A DNA stretch of 64,000 nucleotides from Comamonas terrae (GTDB lineage: Bacteria; Pseudomonadota; Gammaproteobacteria; Burkholderiales; Burkholderiaceae_C), in NCBI RefSeq assembly GCF_001544075.1, contig NZ_BCNT01000016.1:1-64000 (forward strand), written 5' to 3'. Made by a program: the position numbers and the translations under genes. Shown in pieces: positions 21,247 to 30,998 of the stretch (position 1 is its first letter; the number at the start of each line of letters is the position of its first letter). The notes under the pieces were generated by a model. It saw only the letters and a list, made by a program, of their open reading frames with translations, had not been told where the DNA came from and did no database searches.

Positions 21247-22467
21247 ATGGACATGACCCCGCACTTCCCCATTTATCTCGACTATGGCGCCACGACGCCC
21301 GTGGACCCTCGTGTGGTCGACGCCATGATTCCGTGGCTGCGCGAGCACTTCGGGAATGCGGCCTCGCGCAGCCATGCCTGGGGCTGGGAAGCAGAGGAGG
21401 CGATCGAGAAGGCGCGCCAGCAGGTGGCCGACCTGATCGGCGCCGATCCGCGCGAAATCGTCTGGACCAGCGGTGCCACCGAATCCGACAACCTCGCCAT
21501 CAAGGGGGCAGCCCATTTCTACCAGGGCAAGGGCAAGCACCTGATCACCGTGAAGACCGAGCACAAGGCCGTGCTGGACACCATGCGCGAGCTGGAGCGC
21601 CAGGGCTTCGAGGTGACCTATCTCGACGTCAAGGAAGACGGCCTGCTGGATCTGGACATCTTCAAGGCCGCGATCCGCCCCGACACCATTCTGGTGAGCG
21701 TGATGGCCGTGAACAACGAGATCGGCGTCATCCAGGACCTCAACACCATCGGCTCCATCTGCCGCGAAAAAGGCATCATCTTCCATGTGGATGCAGCCCA
21801 GGCCACGGGCAAGATGCCGCTGGACATGCAGACCATGCCCATCGACCTGATGAGCCTGGCCTCGCACAAGACCTATGGCCCCAAGGGTATCGGTGCCCTG
21901 TATGTGCGCCGCAAGCCCCGCGTGCGCCTGGAAGCACAGATGCACGGCGGCGGCCATGAGCGCGGCATGCGTTCGGGCACGCTGCCCACGCACCAAATCG
22001 TGGGCATGGGCGAGGCCTACCGCATCGCCAAGGAAGAAATGGCCAAGGACCTGGAGCATGCAGCGCGCCTGCAAAAGCGCCTGCTCGACGGCCTCAAGGA
22101 CATGGAGCAGGTCTTCGTCAACGGCGACCTGGAGCACCGCGTGCCCCACAACCTGAACATGAGCTTCAACTTCGTGGAAGGCGAGTCGCTGATCATGGGC
22201 ATCAAGGGCCTGGCCGTTTCCTCGGGTTCGGCCTGCACCTCGGCCAGCCTGGAGCCCAGCTATGTGCTGCGTGCCCTGGGACGCAGCGACGAACTGGCCC
22301 ACAGCAGCCTGCGCATGACCATCGGCCGCTTCACCACCGAAGAAGAAATCGACACCGCGATCGCAGCCATCCGCACCAACGTGGCGAAGCTGCGTGAACT
22401 GAGCCCCCTGTGGGAGATGTACAAAGACGGCATCGACCTCAGCACTATTCAATGGGCTGCACACTAA
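21247..22467 (+). CDS. iscS: Cysteine desulfurase IscS
   Basis: IscS takes sulfur from cysteine as a persulfide and hands it to IscU and other acceptors. The PLP lysine is Lys208 in [10 protein letters not shown], and the persulfide cysteine is Cys330 in [13 protein letters not shown], two residues offset from E. coli numbering. The length of 406 residues is standard. It starts with [19 protein letters not shown], where the usual Y-S-A reads Y-G-A. iscU follows 31 bases later. Confidence 0.97.
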   Translation: MDMTPHFPIYLDYGATTPVDPRVVDAMIPWLREHFGNAASRSHAWGWEAEEAIEKARQQVADLIGADPREIVWTSGATESDNLAIKGAAHFYQGKGKHLITVKTEHKAVLDTMRELERQGFEVTYLDVKEDGLLDLDIFKAAIRPDTILVSVMAVNNEIGVIQDLNTIGSICREKGIIFHVDAAQATGKMPLDMQTMPIDLMSLASHKTYGPKGIGALYVRRKPRVRLEAQMHGGGHERGMRSGTLPTHQIVGMGEAYRIAKEEMAKDLEHAARLQKRLLDGLKDMEQVFVNGDLEHRVPHNLNMSFNFVEGESLIMGIKGLAVSSGSACTSASLEPSYVLRALGRSDELAHSSLRMTIGRFTTEEEIDTAIAAIRTNVAKLRELSPLWEMYKDGIDLSTIQWAAH

Positions 22468-22498
22468 GTACAGATCAGAAAGTTAAGAGGTAGACACC

Positions 22499-22894
22499 AT
22501 GGCTTACTCCGACAAAGTTGTTGACCACTATGAAAACCCCCGCAACGTGGGCTCGTTCGACAAGAACGACGAGTCCGTGGGCACGGGCATGGTGGGCGCG
22601 CCGGCCTGCGGCGACGTGATGAAGCTGCAGATCAAGGTCAACCCGGCAACCGGCGTGATCGAGGATGCGCGCTTCAAGACCTATGGCTGCGGTTCGGCCA
22701 TTGCTTCTTCCTCGCTCGTGACCGAGTGGGTCAAGGGCAAGACCCTGGACGAGGCCGCAGCCCTGAAGAACAGCCAGATCGCCGAAGAGCTGGCCCTGCC
22801 GCCCGTGAAGGTGCACTGCTCCATCCTGGCCGAAGACGCCATCAAGGCTGCAGTGAACGATTACCGTGCCAAGCGCACACCTGCGGAAGCGTAA
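22499..22894 (+). CDS. iscU: Fe-S cluster assembly scaffold IscU
   Basis: IscU builds [2Fe-2S] clusters from IscS sulfur and passes them on with HscA/HscB. The 131-residue protein has the three cluster cysteines in P-A-C-G-D, Y-G-C-G-S and H-C-S, with the aspartate after the first that tunes cluster lability. The chaperone recognition loop L-P-P-V-K (HscA motif LPPVK) is intact. It lies between iscS and iscA in the operon. Confidence 0.98.
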   Translation: MAYSDKVVDHYENPRNVGSFDKNDESVGTGMVGAPACGDVMKLQIKVNPATGVIEDARFKTYGCGSAIASSSLVTEWVKGKTLDEAAALKNSQIAEELALPPVKVHCSILAEDAIKAAVNDYRAKRTPAEA

Positions 22895-22897
22895 GCA

Positions 22898-23221
22898 ATG
22901 GCCATCTCGATGACTGAGGCGGCTGCCCGTCATGTGAGCCGCTATCTGTCGCGCCGCGGCAAGGGCATAGGCGTGCGCCTGGGGGTCAAGACCACGGGCT
23001 GCTCGGGCCTTGCCTACAAGCTGGAGTATGTGGACGAGGCCCAGCCCGACGATGTGGTGTTCGAGGAGCACGGCATCAAGGTGCTGGTGGATCCCAAGAG
23101 CCTGGCCTATATCGACGGCACGGAGCTGGACTTCGTGCGCGAAGGCCTGAACGAAGGCTTCAAGTTCCACAACCCCAACGAGCGCGACCGCTGCGGCTGC
23201 GGCGAAAGCTTCAGGATTTAG
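22898..23221 (+). CDS. iscA: A-type Fe-S carrier IscA
   Basis: The 107-residue A-type carrier has the three conserved cysteines, one in T-G-C-S-G and two in the C-terminal R-C-G-C-G-E-S-F. It is thought to carry iron or ready clusters to target proteins, especially under oxic conditions. The ATG is only 3 bases after the iscU stop, so translation is coupled. Confidence 0.97.
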   Translation: MAISMTEAAARHVSRYLSRRGKGIGVRLGVKTTGCSGLAYKLEYVDEAQPDDVVFEEHGIKVLVDPKSLAYIDGTELDFVREGLNEGFKFHNPNERDRCGCGESFRI

Positions 23222-23340
23222 TTCGCTGAGCCGCCGCAGGGCGGCTCTTGCTCGGCGTCTCTGACGTGCATCGCGCCCTCCGTGCCGATGCCTGGCAACC
23301 ATCACCGCCGCAGCCCTGCTGCAGGCGGTTTTTTATCGCC

Positions 23341-23415
23341 GGGCCGCCCCAAGATGAAAAACACCCCCTCTCGAAGGGGCAGCGACCACGCGCAGCGGGA
23401 AGCGTGGGGAGCCAC
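23341..23415. repeat. GC-rich palindromic intergenic repeat in the iscA-hscB gap
   Basis: GGGCCGCCCC is followed by CCCCT-CTCGA-AGGGG and CCACGC...GCGTGG hairpins. The same GGGCCGCCCC block appears inverted in the repeat after fdx (26390-26476). Confidence 0.5.
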
Positions 23416-23426
23416 TTTTTAATGCC

Positions 23427-23945
23427 ATGAATCTGCAATCCGACGACTTTGAATTGTTCGCGCTGCCGCGCCAGTTTGCCCAGGAGCGCAGCCAGATCGA
23501 TGCCCGATGGAAAGAGCTGCAGCGGGAGGCGCATCCCGACCGCTTTGCGGCCCAGGGCGCCGCAGCGCAGCGTGTGGCCATGCAATGGTCGGTACGTATC
23601 AACGAGGCCTACCAGCGCCTCAAGGACCCGCTCAAGCGCGCGGCCTATCTGTGCGAATTGAACGGCGCACCGGTGAGGGCCGAGGACAACACGGCCATGC
23701 CCGCCAGCTTTCTGATGCAGCAGATGGAATGGCGCGAGGCGCTGGAAGAGGCGAGCACGCAAAAGGAGCTGGATGCGCTGGACGACGCCATGCTGCAGGC
23801 AAAGCAGGGCATGCTGGCCGAGTGCGGCCGCTTGCTGGACGAGGCGCACGATGCCGCCGCTGCCGTGCAGCAGGTGAGAGCCCTCATGTTTGTTGCGCGA
23901 TTTGCGCAGGACATAGAGCGCCGCCGCGATCAGCTGGGACAATAA
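23427..23945 (+). CDS. hscB: Co-chaperone HscB
   Basis: HscB is the J-domain partner that brings IscU to HscA. The J domain at the N-terminus carries the H-P-D tripeptide in R-E-A-H-P-D-R-F and the conserved S-V-R-I-N-E-A-Y-Q-R-L-K-D-P-L-K-R-A-A-Y-L segment; the C-terminal helical bundle (about residues 85-172) binds IscU. The length is normal. It is separated from iscA by a 205-base gap holding a repeat. Confidence 0.95.
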   Translation: MNLQSDDFELFALPRQFAQERSQIDARWKELQREAHPDRFAAQGAAAQRVAMQWSVRINEAYQRLKDPLKRAAYLCELNGAPVRAEDNTAMPASFLMQQMEWREALEEASTQKELDALDDAMLQAKQGMLAECGRLLDEAHDAAAAVQQVRALMFVARFAQDIERRRDQLGQ

Positions 23946-24049
23946 GCCTCGGCAGCGCCTCCATGCCAGTGCATCGAGGTGCCTTGATCCTGAACTGATT
24001 CTGAAAGGGCCAGCCCCGCCGGCCCGTCTCTTCCAAAAAAAGAATTTCC

Positions 24050-25915
24050 ATGGCGCTTTTGCAGATTTCCGAGCCCGGCCAATCCCCCGATCCGCACCAG
24101 CGGCGCATTGCGGTGGGCATCGACCTGGGCACGACCCATTCCCTGGTGGCCGCCGTGCGCAACGGCGTGGCCGAATGCCTGCCCGATGACGAAGGCCGCG
24201 TGCTGCTGCCTTCCGTGGTGCGCTATCTGCCGGGCGGCCGCCGCCAGATCGGCTTCGAAGCCAGGCTCAACCAGGCCGGCGATGCGGCCAACACCATCAG
24301 CTCGGCCAAGCGCTTCATGGGCCGCAGCCTGTCCGATATCGAGGCGCCGCAAAAACTCTCCTACCAGTTTGCGGCAGACAGCCAGGCCCGCGGCGTGGTC
24401 GCCATCGAAACCGTGGACGGCGTGAAGACGCCGGTGGAAGTCAGCGCGGAAATCCTGGCCACCTTGCGCTTTCGCGCCGAGGACACTTTCGATGACGAGC
24501 TGTACGGCGCCGTCATCACCGTGCCCGCCTATTTCGACGATGCCCAGCGCCAAGCCACCAAGGACGCGGCCAAGCTGGCCGGCATCAATCTGCTGCGCCT
24601 GATCAACGAGCCCACGGCGGCGGCCATTGCCTACGGCTTGGACAATGCCTCCGAAGGCGTCTATGCCGTGTACGACCTGGGCGGCGGCACTTTCGACATC
24701 TCCGTGCTGCGCCTGTCCCAGGGCGTGTTCGAAGTCATTGCCACGGGCGGCGATTCGGCCCTGGGGGGCGACGACTACGACGATGCGCTGGGCCAGTGGG
24801 TGGCCGAGCAGCTGGGCATAGAGCCGCAGACCGCCGCGGACAAGGCGGTCTGGCGCCTTGCGGCACGCAGCTGCAAGCAGGCGCTGACCGATTCGGAAAT
24901 CGTAGCATTCACCGCAGATCTATCCACGGGTTCGGTATCCTTTGATGTCAAACGTGAGGATTTCAGCGCGGCTACTGCTCACTTAACCGATAAAAGCCTG
25001 GCCGCCGTGCGCCGTGCATTGAAAGATGCCGGACTGGCCCGCGACGAGGTCAAGGGCGTGGTCATGGTGGGGGGCTCCACGCGCATGCCCCAGGTGCGCC
25101 AGGCGGTGGCCGATTTCTTCGGCCGCGAGCCGCTGACCAATCTCAACCCCGACGAGGTGGTGGCGCTGGGCGCCGCCATCCAGGCCAACCAGCTGGCCGG
25201 CAACAATGCGGCCGGCGATTTGCTGCTGCTGGACGTGATTCCGCTGTCGCTGGGCGTGGAGACCATGGGCGGCCTGGCGGAGCGCATCATCTCTCGCAAC
25301 GAGACCATCCCCACGGCACGGGCGCAGGATTTCACCACCTACAAGGACGGCCAGACGGCGCTGGCCATCCACGTGGTGCAGGGCGAGCGCGACCTGGTGC
25401 AGGACTGCCGCAGTCTGGCGCGCTTCGAGCTGCGCGGCATTCCGCCCATGGCGGCCGGTGCCGCGCGCATCCGCGTGACCTTCACCGTCGATGCCGACGG
25501 CCTGCTGTCGGTCAGCGCCAAGGAACAGACCAGCGGCGTGGAAGCGCACATCAACGTCAAGCCATCCTACGGCCTGTCGGACGACGAGATCGCCCGCATG
25601 CTGCAGGACGGCTTTGCCACGGCCCAGGAAGACATGCGCGCCCGTGCCCTGGTCGAGGCGCGCGTGGAGGCCGACCGCATGCTGCTGGCCACCCGGAGCG
25701 CGCTGGAAGCCGACGGCGACGTGCTGAGTGCCGAACAGCGCCAGGCCATCGACGACTTGATGGACGCCTTGCGCGCCATCCAGACGAGCGACGATGCCAC
25801 CGCCATCGACAATGCCACGCAGGCCCTGGCCAAGGGAACGGAGGCCTTTGCGGCGGAACGCATGAACCGCGGCATCCAGCGGGCCCTGGCCGGCAAGAAC
25901 GTGCAGTCCATATGA
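24050..25915 (+). CDS. hscA: Specialised Hsp70 chaperone HscA
   Basis: HscA uses ATP to release clusters from IscU. The N-terminal actin-like ATPase has [20 protein letters not shown] and [10 protein letters not shown]; the substrate-binding domain starts around residue 390 with [14 protein letters not shown], followed by a helical lid. The replacement of the usual T-x-T-x-V-G after the first motif and the 621-residue length fit HscA rather than DnaK. It sits between hscB and fdx. Confidence 0.96.
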   Translation: MALLQISEPGQSPDPHQRRIAVGIDLGTTHSLVAAVRNGVAECLPDDEGRVLLPSVVRYLPGGRRQIGFEARLNQAGDAANTISSAKRFMGRSLSDIEAPQKLSYQFAADSQARGVVAIETVDGVKTPVEVSAEILATLRFRAEDTFDDELYGAVITVPAYFDDAQRQATKDAAKLAGINLLRLINEPTAAAIAYGLDNASEGVYAVYDLGGGTFDISVLRLSQGVFEVIATGGDSALGGDDYDDALGQWVAEQLGIEPQTAADKAVWRLAARSCKQALTDSEIVAFTADLSTGSVSFDVKREDFSAATAHLTDKSLAAVRRALKDAGLARDEVKGVVMVGGSTRMPQVRQAVADFFGREPLTNLNPDEVVALGAAIQANQLAGNNAAGDLLLLDVIPLSLGVETMGGLAERIISRNETIPTARAQDFTTYKDGQTALAIHVVQGERDLVQDCRSLARFELRGIPPMAAGAARIRVTFTVDADGLLSVSAKEQTSGVEAHINVKPSYGLSDDEIARMLQDGFATAQEDMRARALVEARVEADRMLLATRSALEADGDVLSAEQRQAIDDLMDALRAIQTSDDATAIDNATQALAKGTEAFAAERMNRGIQRALAGKNVQSI

Positions 25916-26049
25916 CCGCGAAGCTGCGCGTCCTGCCCCGCGCGGGACGGCGGCCCTTGCCGGCCACTGCGCACATTGCGCAGTGCCGGTTTCGGAGTGC
26001 GAACGGTGCCCTCAGCCCTGGTTAACTGATACAAATCGAGTAGCAAGCA

Positions 26050-26388
26050 ATGCCCATCATCAAAATTCTTCCCCACGCTGAATACTGTCCCAATGGTGCC
26101 GAGATCGAAGCCCCAGCCGGCACCTCGGTCTGCGAAGCCCTGCTGGACAATGGCATCAACATCGAGCACGCCTGCGACATGAGCTGTGCCTGCACGACCT
26201 GCCATGTGATCGTCAAGGAAGGCTTCAACTCGCTCAACGAAGCCGAGGAGGAAGAAGAGGATCTGCTCGACCGTGCCTGGGGCCTGCAGCCCCAGTCGCG
26301 CCTGTCATGCCAGGCCATTCTTGCGCGGGAAAATCTGACGGTGGAGATCCCCAAGTACTCCATCAATCACGCGAAAGAGAATCATTGA
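26050..26388 (+). CDS. fdx: Isc-type [2Fe-2S] ferredoxin
   Basis: This adrenodoxin-like ferredoxin supplies electrons for cluster assembly. Its four ligand cysteines lie in C-D-M-S-C-A-C-T-T-C and S-C-Q-A, and the acidic patch E-E-E-E-E-D-L-L-D typical of Isc ferredoxins, which docks IscS and IscU, is present. It has 112 residues. It is the last isc gene: iscX does not follow; a palindromic repeat begins two bases after the stop. Confidence 0.96.
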   Translation: MPIIKILPHAEYCPNGAEIEAPAGTSVCEALLDNGINIEHACDMSCACTTCHVIVKEGFNSLNEAEEEEEDLLDRAWGLQPQSRLSCQAILARENLTVEIPKYSINHAKENH

Positions 26389-26389
26389 C

Positions 26390-26476
26390 ACCCCCTGAGC
26401 GGCTGCGCCGCTTCCCCCTCTCTCGATGCGTTGCATCGGGAGGGGGACACTGCCATCGCTGCGGGGCGGCCCTTGC
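26390..26476. repeat. GC-rich palindromic intergenic repeat after fdx
   Basis: AGCGGC-TGC-GCCGCT is followed by a long hairpin (CCCCCTCTCTCGATGC-GTT-GCATCG-GGAGGGGG) and ends GGGGCGGCCC. It is related to the repeat before hscB, in opposite orientation, and could end or stabilise isc transcripts. Confidence 0.65.
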
Positions 26477-26552
26477 TTGGCAGTTCTGAGACGGGCCAGT
26501 GCCAGTTTTGGGCAAATTTGGCTTAGCGCCGTAGGTAATGGAGAAAAATTGA

Positions 26553-27281
26553 ATGTCGCGCCAAATCGTTCTGGATACGGAAACCACGGGCCTGTCGGCG
26601 GCCGACGGCGATCGCCTGATCGAGCTGGGCTGTGTGGAACTGGTCAACCGCAAGCTCACCGGCAACAATCTGCACCTGTACTTCAACGCAGGCCGCGACA
26701 GCCATCCTGACGCCTTGCGGGTGCACGGCATCACCACCGAGTTCCTGAAGGACAAGCCGCGCTTCGAGGAGAAGATCGACGAGATCTGGGCCTATCTGCA
26801 AGGTGCGGAACTCATCATCCACAATGCGCCGTTCGACCTGGGCTTTCTGAACAACGAGCTCAAGCTGGCCCGGCGCCCGCCGCTCAAGGAATGCGTGTCC
26901 GGCGTGATCGACACCCTGGTCATGGCCAAGGAGCTGTATCCGGGCAAGCGCAATTCGCTCGATTCGCTGTGCGACCGCCTGGGGGTGGACAATTCCGGCC
27001 GTACCCTGCACGGCGCCTTGCTGGATGCCGAGCTGCTGGCCGATGTCTACATCAACCTCACGCGCGGCCAGGATGCCTTGCTCATGGTCGATGAGCCGGC
27101 CGAAAGCGATGCGGGCGGGCCTGTCGTGCCGGTGGTGGACTTGAGTAGCTTCAAACTGCAGATCGTGCGCGCCAATGCGCAGGAGCTGGAAGCCCATGAA
27201 GATGTGCTCGTGCAAATGGACAAATCCAGCGGCGGCAAAACCGCATGGCGCAAGTTCGAAGGCGAAGCTGCCAATCTGTGA
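26553..27281 (+). CDS. dnaQ: DNA polymerase III epsilon subunit (3'-5' proofreading exonuclease)
   Basis: The DEDDh exonuclease motifs are complete: V-L-D-T-E-T-T-G-L (Exo I), H-N-A-P-F-D-L-G-F-L (Exo II) and H-G-A-L-L-D-A-E-L-L-A (Exo III His and Asp). The ~60 residues after the nuclease fold fit the linker and tail that bind the polymerase alpha subunit. Its 242 residues match known DnaQ size. A tRNA gene follows 30 bases after the stop. Confidence 0.95.
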   Translation: MSRQIVLDTETTGLSAADGDRLIELGCVELVNRKLTGNNLHLYFNAGRDSHPDALRVHGITTEFLKDKPRFEEKIDEIWAYLQGAELIIHNAPFDLGFLNNELKLARRPPLKECVSGVIDTLVMAKELYPGKRNSLDSLCDRLGVDNSGRTLHGALLDAELLADVYINLTRGQDALLMVDEPAESDAGGPVVPVVDLSSFKLQIVRANAQELEAHEDVLVQMDKSSGGKTAWRKFEGEAANL

Positions 27282-27311
27282 CATAATCGCGGTCTTGTCG
27301 CCAAGACATGC

Positions 27312-27386
27312 GGGTGATTAGCTCAGCGGTAGAGCACTGCCTTCACACGGCAGGGGTCACATGTTCGATCCATGTATCACCCACCA
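27312..27386 (+). tRNA. tRNA-Val (anticodon CAC)
   Basis: The acceptor stem GGGTGAT pairs with ATCACCC, the D arm reads TAGCTCAGCGGTAGAGCA, the anticodon arm CTGCC-TTCACAC-GGCAG presents CAC, and the T arm has GTTCGATCC. CCA is encoded at 27384-27386. It reads the GUG valine codon. CATAAT at 27282-27287 may be its -10 box. Confidence 0.97.
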
Positions 27387-27392
27387 GATACC

Positions 27393-27425
27393 AAGCCCTC
27401 TTGAATCCTTGATTCAAGAGGGCTT
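27393..27425 (+). terminator. Rho-independent terminator after tRNA-Val
   Basis: A perfect 15-bp stem (AAGCCCTCTTGAATC with its complement) with loop CTT runs into TTTTGTTTT. Confidence 0.93.
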
Positions 27426-27585
27426 TTGTTTTGCCCGTGCCAAGCAGATTCCATGTCTGTAAGCACGAGACAGCGACCCTGGCTAGTGCTTTGTAGCCAT
27501 GGAGGAAACAAGCTGCGTCCAAGACGTGGCTTTCTGAGAAACAGTTCGGTCTTTACAGTGTGCCTGTACCAACAAGGAGACAGGC

Positions 27586-28467
27586 ATGTTCCAACCGGAC
27601 TTGTATGCCGGCCAGCGCATTCTCATCACGGGCGGAGGCACCGGCCTCGGGCTGGCCATGGCGCGAAAGCTGGCCTCGCTGGGCGCGGAAATCCATCTGT
27701 GCGGCCGCCGGCTCGACGTGGTCGAAGCCGCGGCCGCGCAGCTGAAGGCCGATTTCGGCGCGGCCGCGTTCGCGCATGCGCTGGACATCCGCTCGCCCGA
27801 GGCCGTGCAGCAAACCATTGAAGATCTCTGGCAGAACCACGGCCCGCTGACGGCCCTGGTCAACAATGCGGCGGGCAACTTCGTCAGCCGCACCGAGGAC
27901 CTCAGCGTCAACGGCTTCCATGCCATCTCCGACATCGTGTTCCGCGGCACGTTCTATGTCACGCAGGCCGTGGGCAGGCAGTGGATCGCGCAGCGGCTGC
28001 CGGGCGCGGTGCTGTCCATCGTGGTGACCTGGGTGGACACGGGCGCGCCCTTCGTCGTGCCCTCGGCCATGTCCAAGGCCGGGCTGGACGCGATGACCAA
28101 GTCCCTGGCCGTGGAATGGGGCCCCAAGGGCATCCGCTGCAATGCGATTGCGCCGGGCGTCATTCCCACCCAGGGCGCGAGCAGCCGGCTGCGGCCCGGC
28201 ATCCAGGGCAACGAGGATTCGGCCGCGCGGCGCCAGGCCGACAACCCCATGCGGCGCCTGGGCACGGGCGAGGATATCGGCAACCTGGCCGCCTTCATCC
28301 TGGCGCCGGGCAACGGCTGGCTGAACGGGCAGACCATCACGCTTGATGGCGGCGATGCGCTGGCCAACGGCGCTTACTTCACCGAATACCAGCGCTGGGG
28401 CGACGAGGACTGGGCCCGGGCCAAGCAGCAGGCCATCAGCGCCAACCAGCCGGGGAGGGCGGCATGA
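27586..28467 (+). CDS. Short-chain dehydrogenase, 2,4-dienoyl-CoA reductase-like
   Basis: The SDR fold is shown by I-T-G-G-G-T-G-L-G and N-N-A-A-G-N-F. The segment N-A-A-G-N-F-V-S-R-T-E-D-L-S-V-N-G-F and the active-site region V-V-P-S-A-M-S-K-A-G, with lysine but no tyrosine four residues before, match NADPH-dependent 2,4-dienoyl-CoA reductases of the DECR type, which remove double bonds during oxidation of unsaturated acyl-CoAs. AAGGAG precedes the ATG. The stop overlaps the acyl-CoA synthetase start as ATGA, so the two act together. Another enoyl-CoA substrate is possible. Confidence 0.8.
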   Translation: MFQPDLYAGQRILITGGGTGLGLAMARKLASLGAEIHLCGRRLDVVEAAAAQLKADFGAAAFAHALDIRSPEAVQQTIEDLWQNHGPLTALVNNAAGNFVSRTEDLSVNGFHAISDIVFRGTFYVTQAVGRQWIAQRLPGAVLSIVVTWVDTGAPFVVPSAMSKAGLDAMTKSLAVEWGPKGIRCNAIAPGVIPTQGASSRLRPGIQGNEDSAARRQADNPMRRLGTGEDIGNLAAFILAPGNGWLNGQTITLDGGDALANGAYFTEYQRWGDEDWARAKQQAISANQPGRAA

Positions 28468-29969
28468 TGCAGGCGCCGCAACCCCTTTCCGCCCTGCTAT
28501 TCCAGGGCACCGAGACCAACGCGCGGCAGCAGCACAGCCGCGGCAGCCGCCTGGCCCAGGGCCTGCGCGCCATGGGCCTGCAGGCCGGCGATGTGGTGGC
28601 CGTGCACCTGCGCAACGGCCTCGAATATGCCGACGTGGTGCATGCCTGCCGCATAGGCGGCATGAGCTACTGTCCCTTGAACTGGCACTTCACCGCGCCC
28701 GAGATCAATTTCATCCTCCGCGACAGCGGCGCCAAGGCGCTGATCACCAGCCAGTCCCTGCTGGACGGACTGCAGCAGCCGCTGGACGCAACCATTCCGC
28801 GTCTGGTCGTCGGTGCCGGCAGCGAGGAGCTGGATTACGAGCGCTGGCTGGCACGGCAGCAGCCCTATGACGGCCCGTTCGTGTCGCCGCGCGGGCACAT
28901 GGCCTATACCTCGGGCACCACGGGGCGGCCCAAGGGAGTGGTGCGCTTCGCGGTGCCGGTCGAGGAGCTGCCGGCCCGCCAGGCCCTGAACCGCCAGCTG
29001 GTGGAAACCGCCTACGGCCTGCGCGAAGGCGCGCGCACGCTGCTGGCCGCGCCCATCTACCACAGCGCGCCCAGCCTGTATTTCCAGAACGCGCTGATGC
29101 TGTCTGAGCTGGTGGTGCTGGAGCAGCGCTTCGACCCGGAAGCCTTTCTGCGGCTGGTGCAGGAACACCGCATAGACACGGCCTATATGGTGCCGATCAT
29201 GTACGTGCGCCTGCTGCGTCTGCCCCGCGAGGTGCGCGAGCGGTACGACCTGTCGTCGCTGCGCTTCATCGCCTCCACGGGCTCGCCCTGCGCGCCCGAC
29301 ATCAAGAAGGCCATGATCGAATGGCTAGGGCCGGTCATCAACGAGACCTATGCCTCCAGCGAAGCCGGCCTGGTCACCTTCATCGATGCGCACGATGCCC
29401 TGGCGCATCCCGGCAGCGCGGGCCGGCCGCTGCTCGACGCCCAGGTGCGCATCCTCGACAGGGAGGGGGCGCCGCTGCCGGCCGGCGAAGTCGGGCTGAT
29501 CTATGTGCGCCAGCCGGCTTATGCCGACTTCAGCTACCAGGGCAACGAGGAGGCGCGGCGCAAGATAGACCGGGACGGCCTGGTGACGCTGGGCGACATG
29601 GGCTACCTCGACGACGAGGGCTTCCTCTATGTCTGCGACCGGGACTCCGACCTGGTCATTTCGGGCGGGGTCAACATCTACCCGGCCGAGATCGAGAACG
29701 AGCTGCTCAAGCATCCCTCGGTCTCGGACTGCGCGGTGCTGGGGGTTCCCGACGCGGAGTACGGAGAAAGCCTGCTCGCCCTGGTCGAATCGCCCGATGC
29801 CGGCCCCGCGCTGGCCGGCGAGCTCAAGGCCTGGCTCCGGCAGCGGCTTGCCGCCTACAAGGTGCCCAGGAGCATGGAGTTCCGCACCCTGCCGCGCGAC
29901 GACAACGGCAAGATCGCCAAGCGCAGGCTGCGCGACCAGTTCTGGGGCGCGCAGCAGCGCAAGGTGTAG
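28464..29969 (+). CDS. AMP-dependent acyl-CoA synthetase/ligase
   Basis: This ANL-superfamily enzyme activates a carboxylic acid through an acyl-AMP intermediate to a CoA thioester. The P-loop is M-A-Y-T-S-G-T-T-G-R-P-K-G, followed by N-E-T-Y-A-S-S-E-A-G, the hinge region G-D-M-G-Y-L-D-D-E-G and D-R-D-S-D-L-V-I-S-G-G-V-N-I-Y-P, and the C-terminal lysine in N-G-K-I-A-K-R. The length is 501 residues. With the dienoyl reductase-like gene before and a Bug binding protein after, the cluster looks like a small pathway for an unsaturated or cyclic acid; the substrate cannot be read from sequence. Confidence 0.88.
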   Translation: MMQAPQPLSALLFQGTETNARQQHSRGSRLAQGLRAMGLQAGDVVAVHLRNGLEYADVVHACRIGGMSYCPLNWHFTAPEINFILRDSGAKALITSQSLLDGLQQPLDATIPRLVVGAGSEELDYERWLARQQPYDGPFVSPRGHMAYTSGTTGRPKGVVRFAVPVEELPARQALNRQLVETAYGLREGARTLLAAPIYHSAPSLYFQNALMLSELVVLEQRFDPEAFLRLVQEHRIDTAYMVPIMYVRLLRLPREVRERYDLSSLRFIASTGSPCAPDIKKAMIEWLGPVINETYASSEAGLVTFIDAHDALAHPGSAGRPLLDAQVRILDREGAPLPAGEVGLIYVRQPAYADFSYQGNEEARRKIDRDGLVTLGDMGYLDDEGFLYVCDRDSDLVISGGVNIYPAEIENELLKHPSVSDCAVLGVPDAEYGESLLALVESPDAGPALAGELKAWLRQRLAAYKVPRSMEFRTLPRDDNGKIAKRRLRDQFWGAQQRKV

Positions 29970-30004
29970 CCAGCCCGACAAGAAACCCAAGGAGACAACA
30001 CCTC

Positions 30005-30985
30005 ATGAAGAAAACCCTGTTCTGCCTGGCCCTGGCCGGCCTGGTATCCCTGGCGAATGCCCAGACCCCCGCCCAGGCCGACTATCCCAGCAAGCCGCTG
30101 AAGCTGGTGGCCCCGTATGCGCCGGGCGGCTCGGCCGACCTGCTGGCGCGCACGCTGGCCACCCACCTGTCGGCGGAGATCAAGCAGCCGGTGGTGGTCG
30201 AGAACAAGCCGGGCGCCAATACCATGATCGCGGCTTCGGCCGTGGCCCGCGCACCGGCGGACGGCTACACGCTGCTGCTGGCCAGCAATGCCAGCATGGT
30301 GCTGAATCCGCTGCTGTACAAAAAGCTCAGCTACGAGCCGGCCAAGGACCTGACGCTGACCAACATCCTGGCCGAGGCGCCGCTGGTGCTGGTCACCAAC
30401 AGCCAGACCGGCATCAGGAATGTGGCCGAGCTCAAGGCCTATGCCCAGGCCCATGCCGGACGTCTCAACTACAGCTCCATAGGCCTGGGCAATCCGCTGC
30501 AACTGACCACGGAGCTCATCAAGAGCCGTCTGGGCGTGGAGGCCACGCACATCCCCTTCAACGGCAGCGCGCCGGCGCTGACGGCCTTGATGTCCAACGA
30601 CACCCAGCTCATGGTCGATGTGGTGGGCACCTCGCTGCCGCAGATCAAGGCGGGCAAGCTCGTGCCCATCGCCACGACCGCTCCGGTGCGCTCGAGCTTC
30701 CTGCCCGATACGCCGACCATCGCCGAATCGGGGTTCCCGGGCTTCAAGGCAGCCACCTGGTTCGGCGTGGCGGTTCCCTCGGGCACACCCGCTGTGGCCA
30801 GCGCCCGGCTCAAGGCAGCCGTCGATGCGGTCGTTCAGAAGCCCGAGTTCATCGCGGCGCTCAACGCCCAGTACCTGGCGGGCAGGAAGCCCCAGACCCA
30901 GCAGGAGCTGGACGCCTTCCTGAAGGAAGACAGCGCCATGTGGCGCAAGGTGATTGCCGACAACCGGATCGCGCTGGAGCAGTGA
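30005..30985 (+). CDS. Periplasmic solute-binding protein, Bug/TctC family
   Basis: A classic signal peptide (M-K-K-T-L-F-C-L-A-L-A-G-L, cleavage near A-N-A) precedes Y-P-S-K-P-L-K-L-V-A-P-Y-A-P-G-G-S-A-D and V-V-V-E-N-K-P-G-A-N, the diagnostic Bug blocks. Bug proteins bind carboxylates or amides in the periplasm; some serve tripartite tricarboxylate transporters, but Burkholderiales hold many orphans. No TctA/TctB partner is nearby. AAGGAG lies 10 bases upstream of the ATG. It is the last gene of the cluster and its stop is 13 bases from the end of the convergent LysR gene. Confidence 0.92.
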   Translation: MKKTLFCLALAGLVSLANAQTPAQADYPSKPLKLVAPYAPGGSADLLARTLATHLSAEIKQPVVVENKPGANTMIAASAVARAPADGYTLLLASNASMVLNPLLYKKLSYEPAKDLTLTNILAEAPLVLVTNSQTGIRNVAELKAYAQAHAGRLNYSSIGLGNPLQLTTELIKSRLGVEATHIPFNGSAPALTALMSNDTQLMVDVVGTSLPQIKAGKLVPIATTAPVRSSFLPDTPTIAESGFPGFKAATWFGVAVPSGTPAVASARLKAAVDAVVQKPEFIAALNAQYLAGRKPQTQQELDAFLKEDSAMWRKVIADNRIALEQ

Positions 30986-30998
30986 GCCGGCGGCCGGC

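Noticed and set aside
29321..30004. N-terminal extension of the Bug protein to 554 residues
   Set aside because: The extension is an alternate frame of the acyl-CoA synthetase; the signal peptide and AAGGAG fix the start at 30005.
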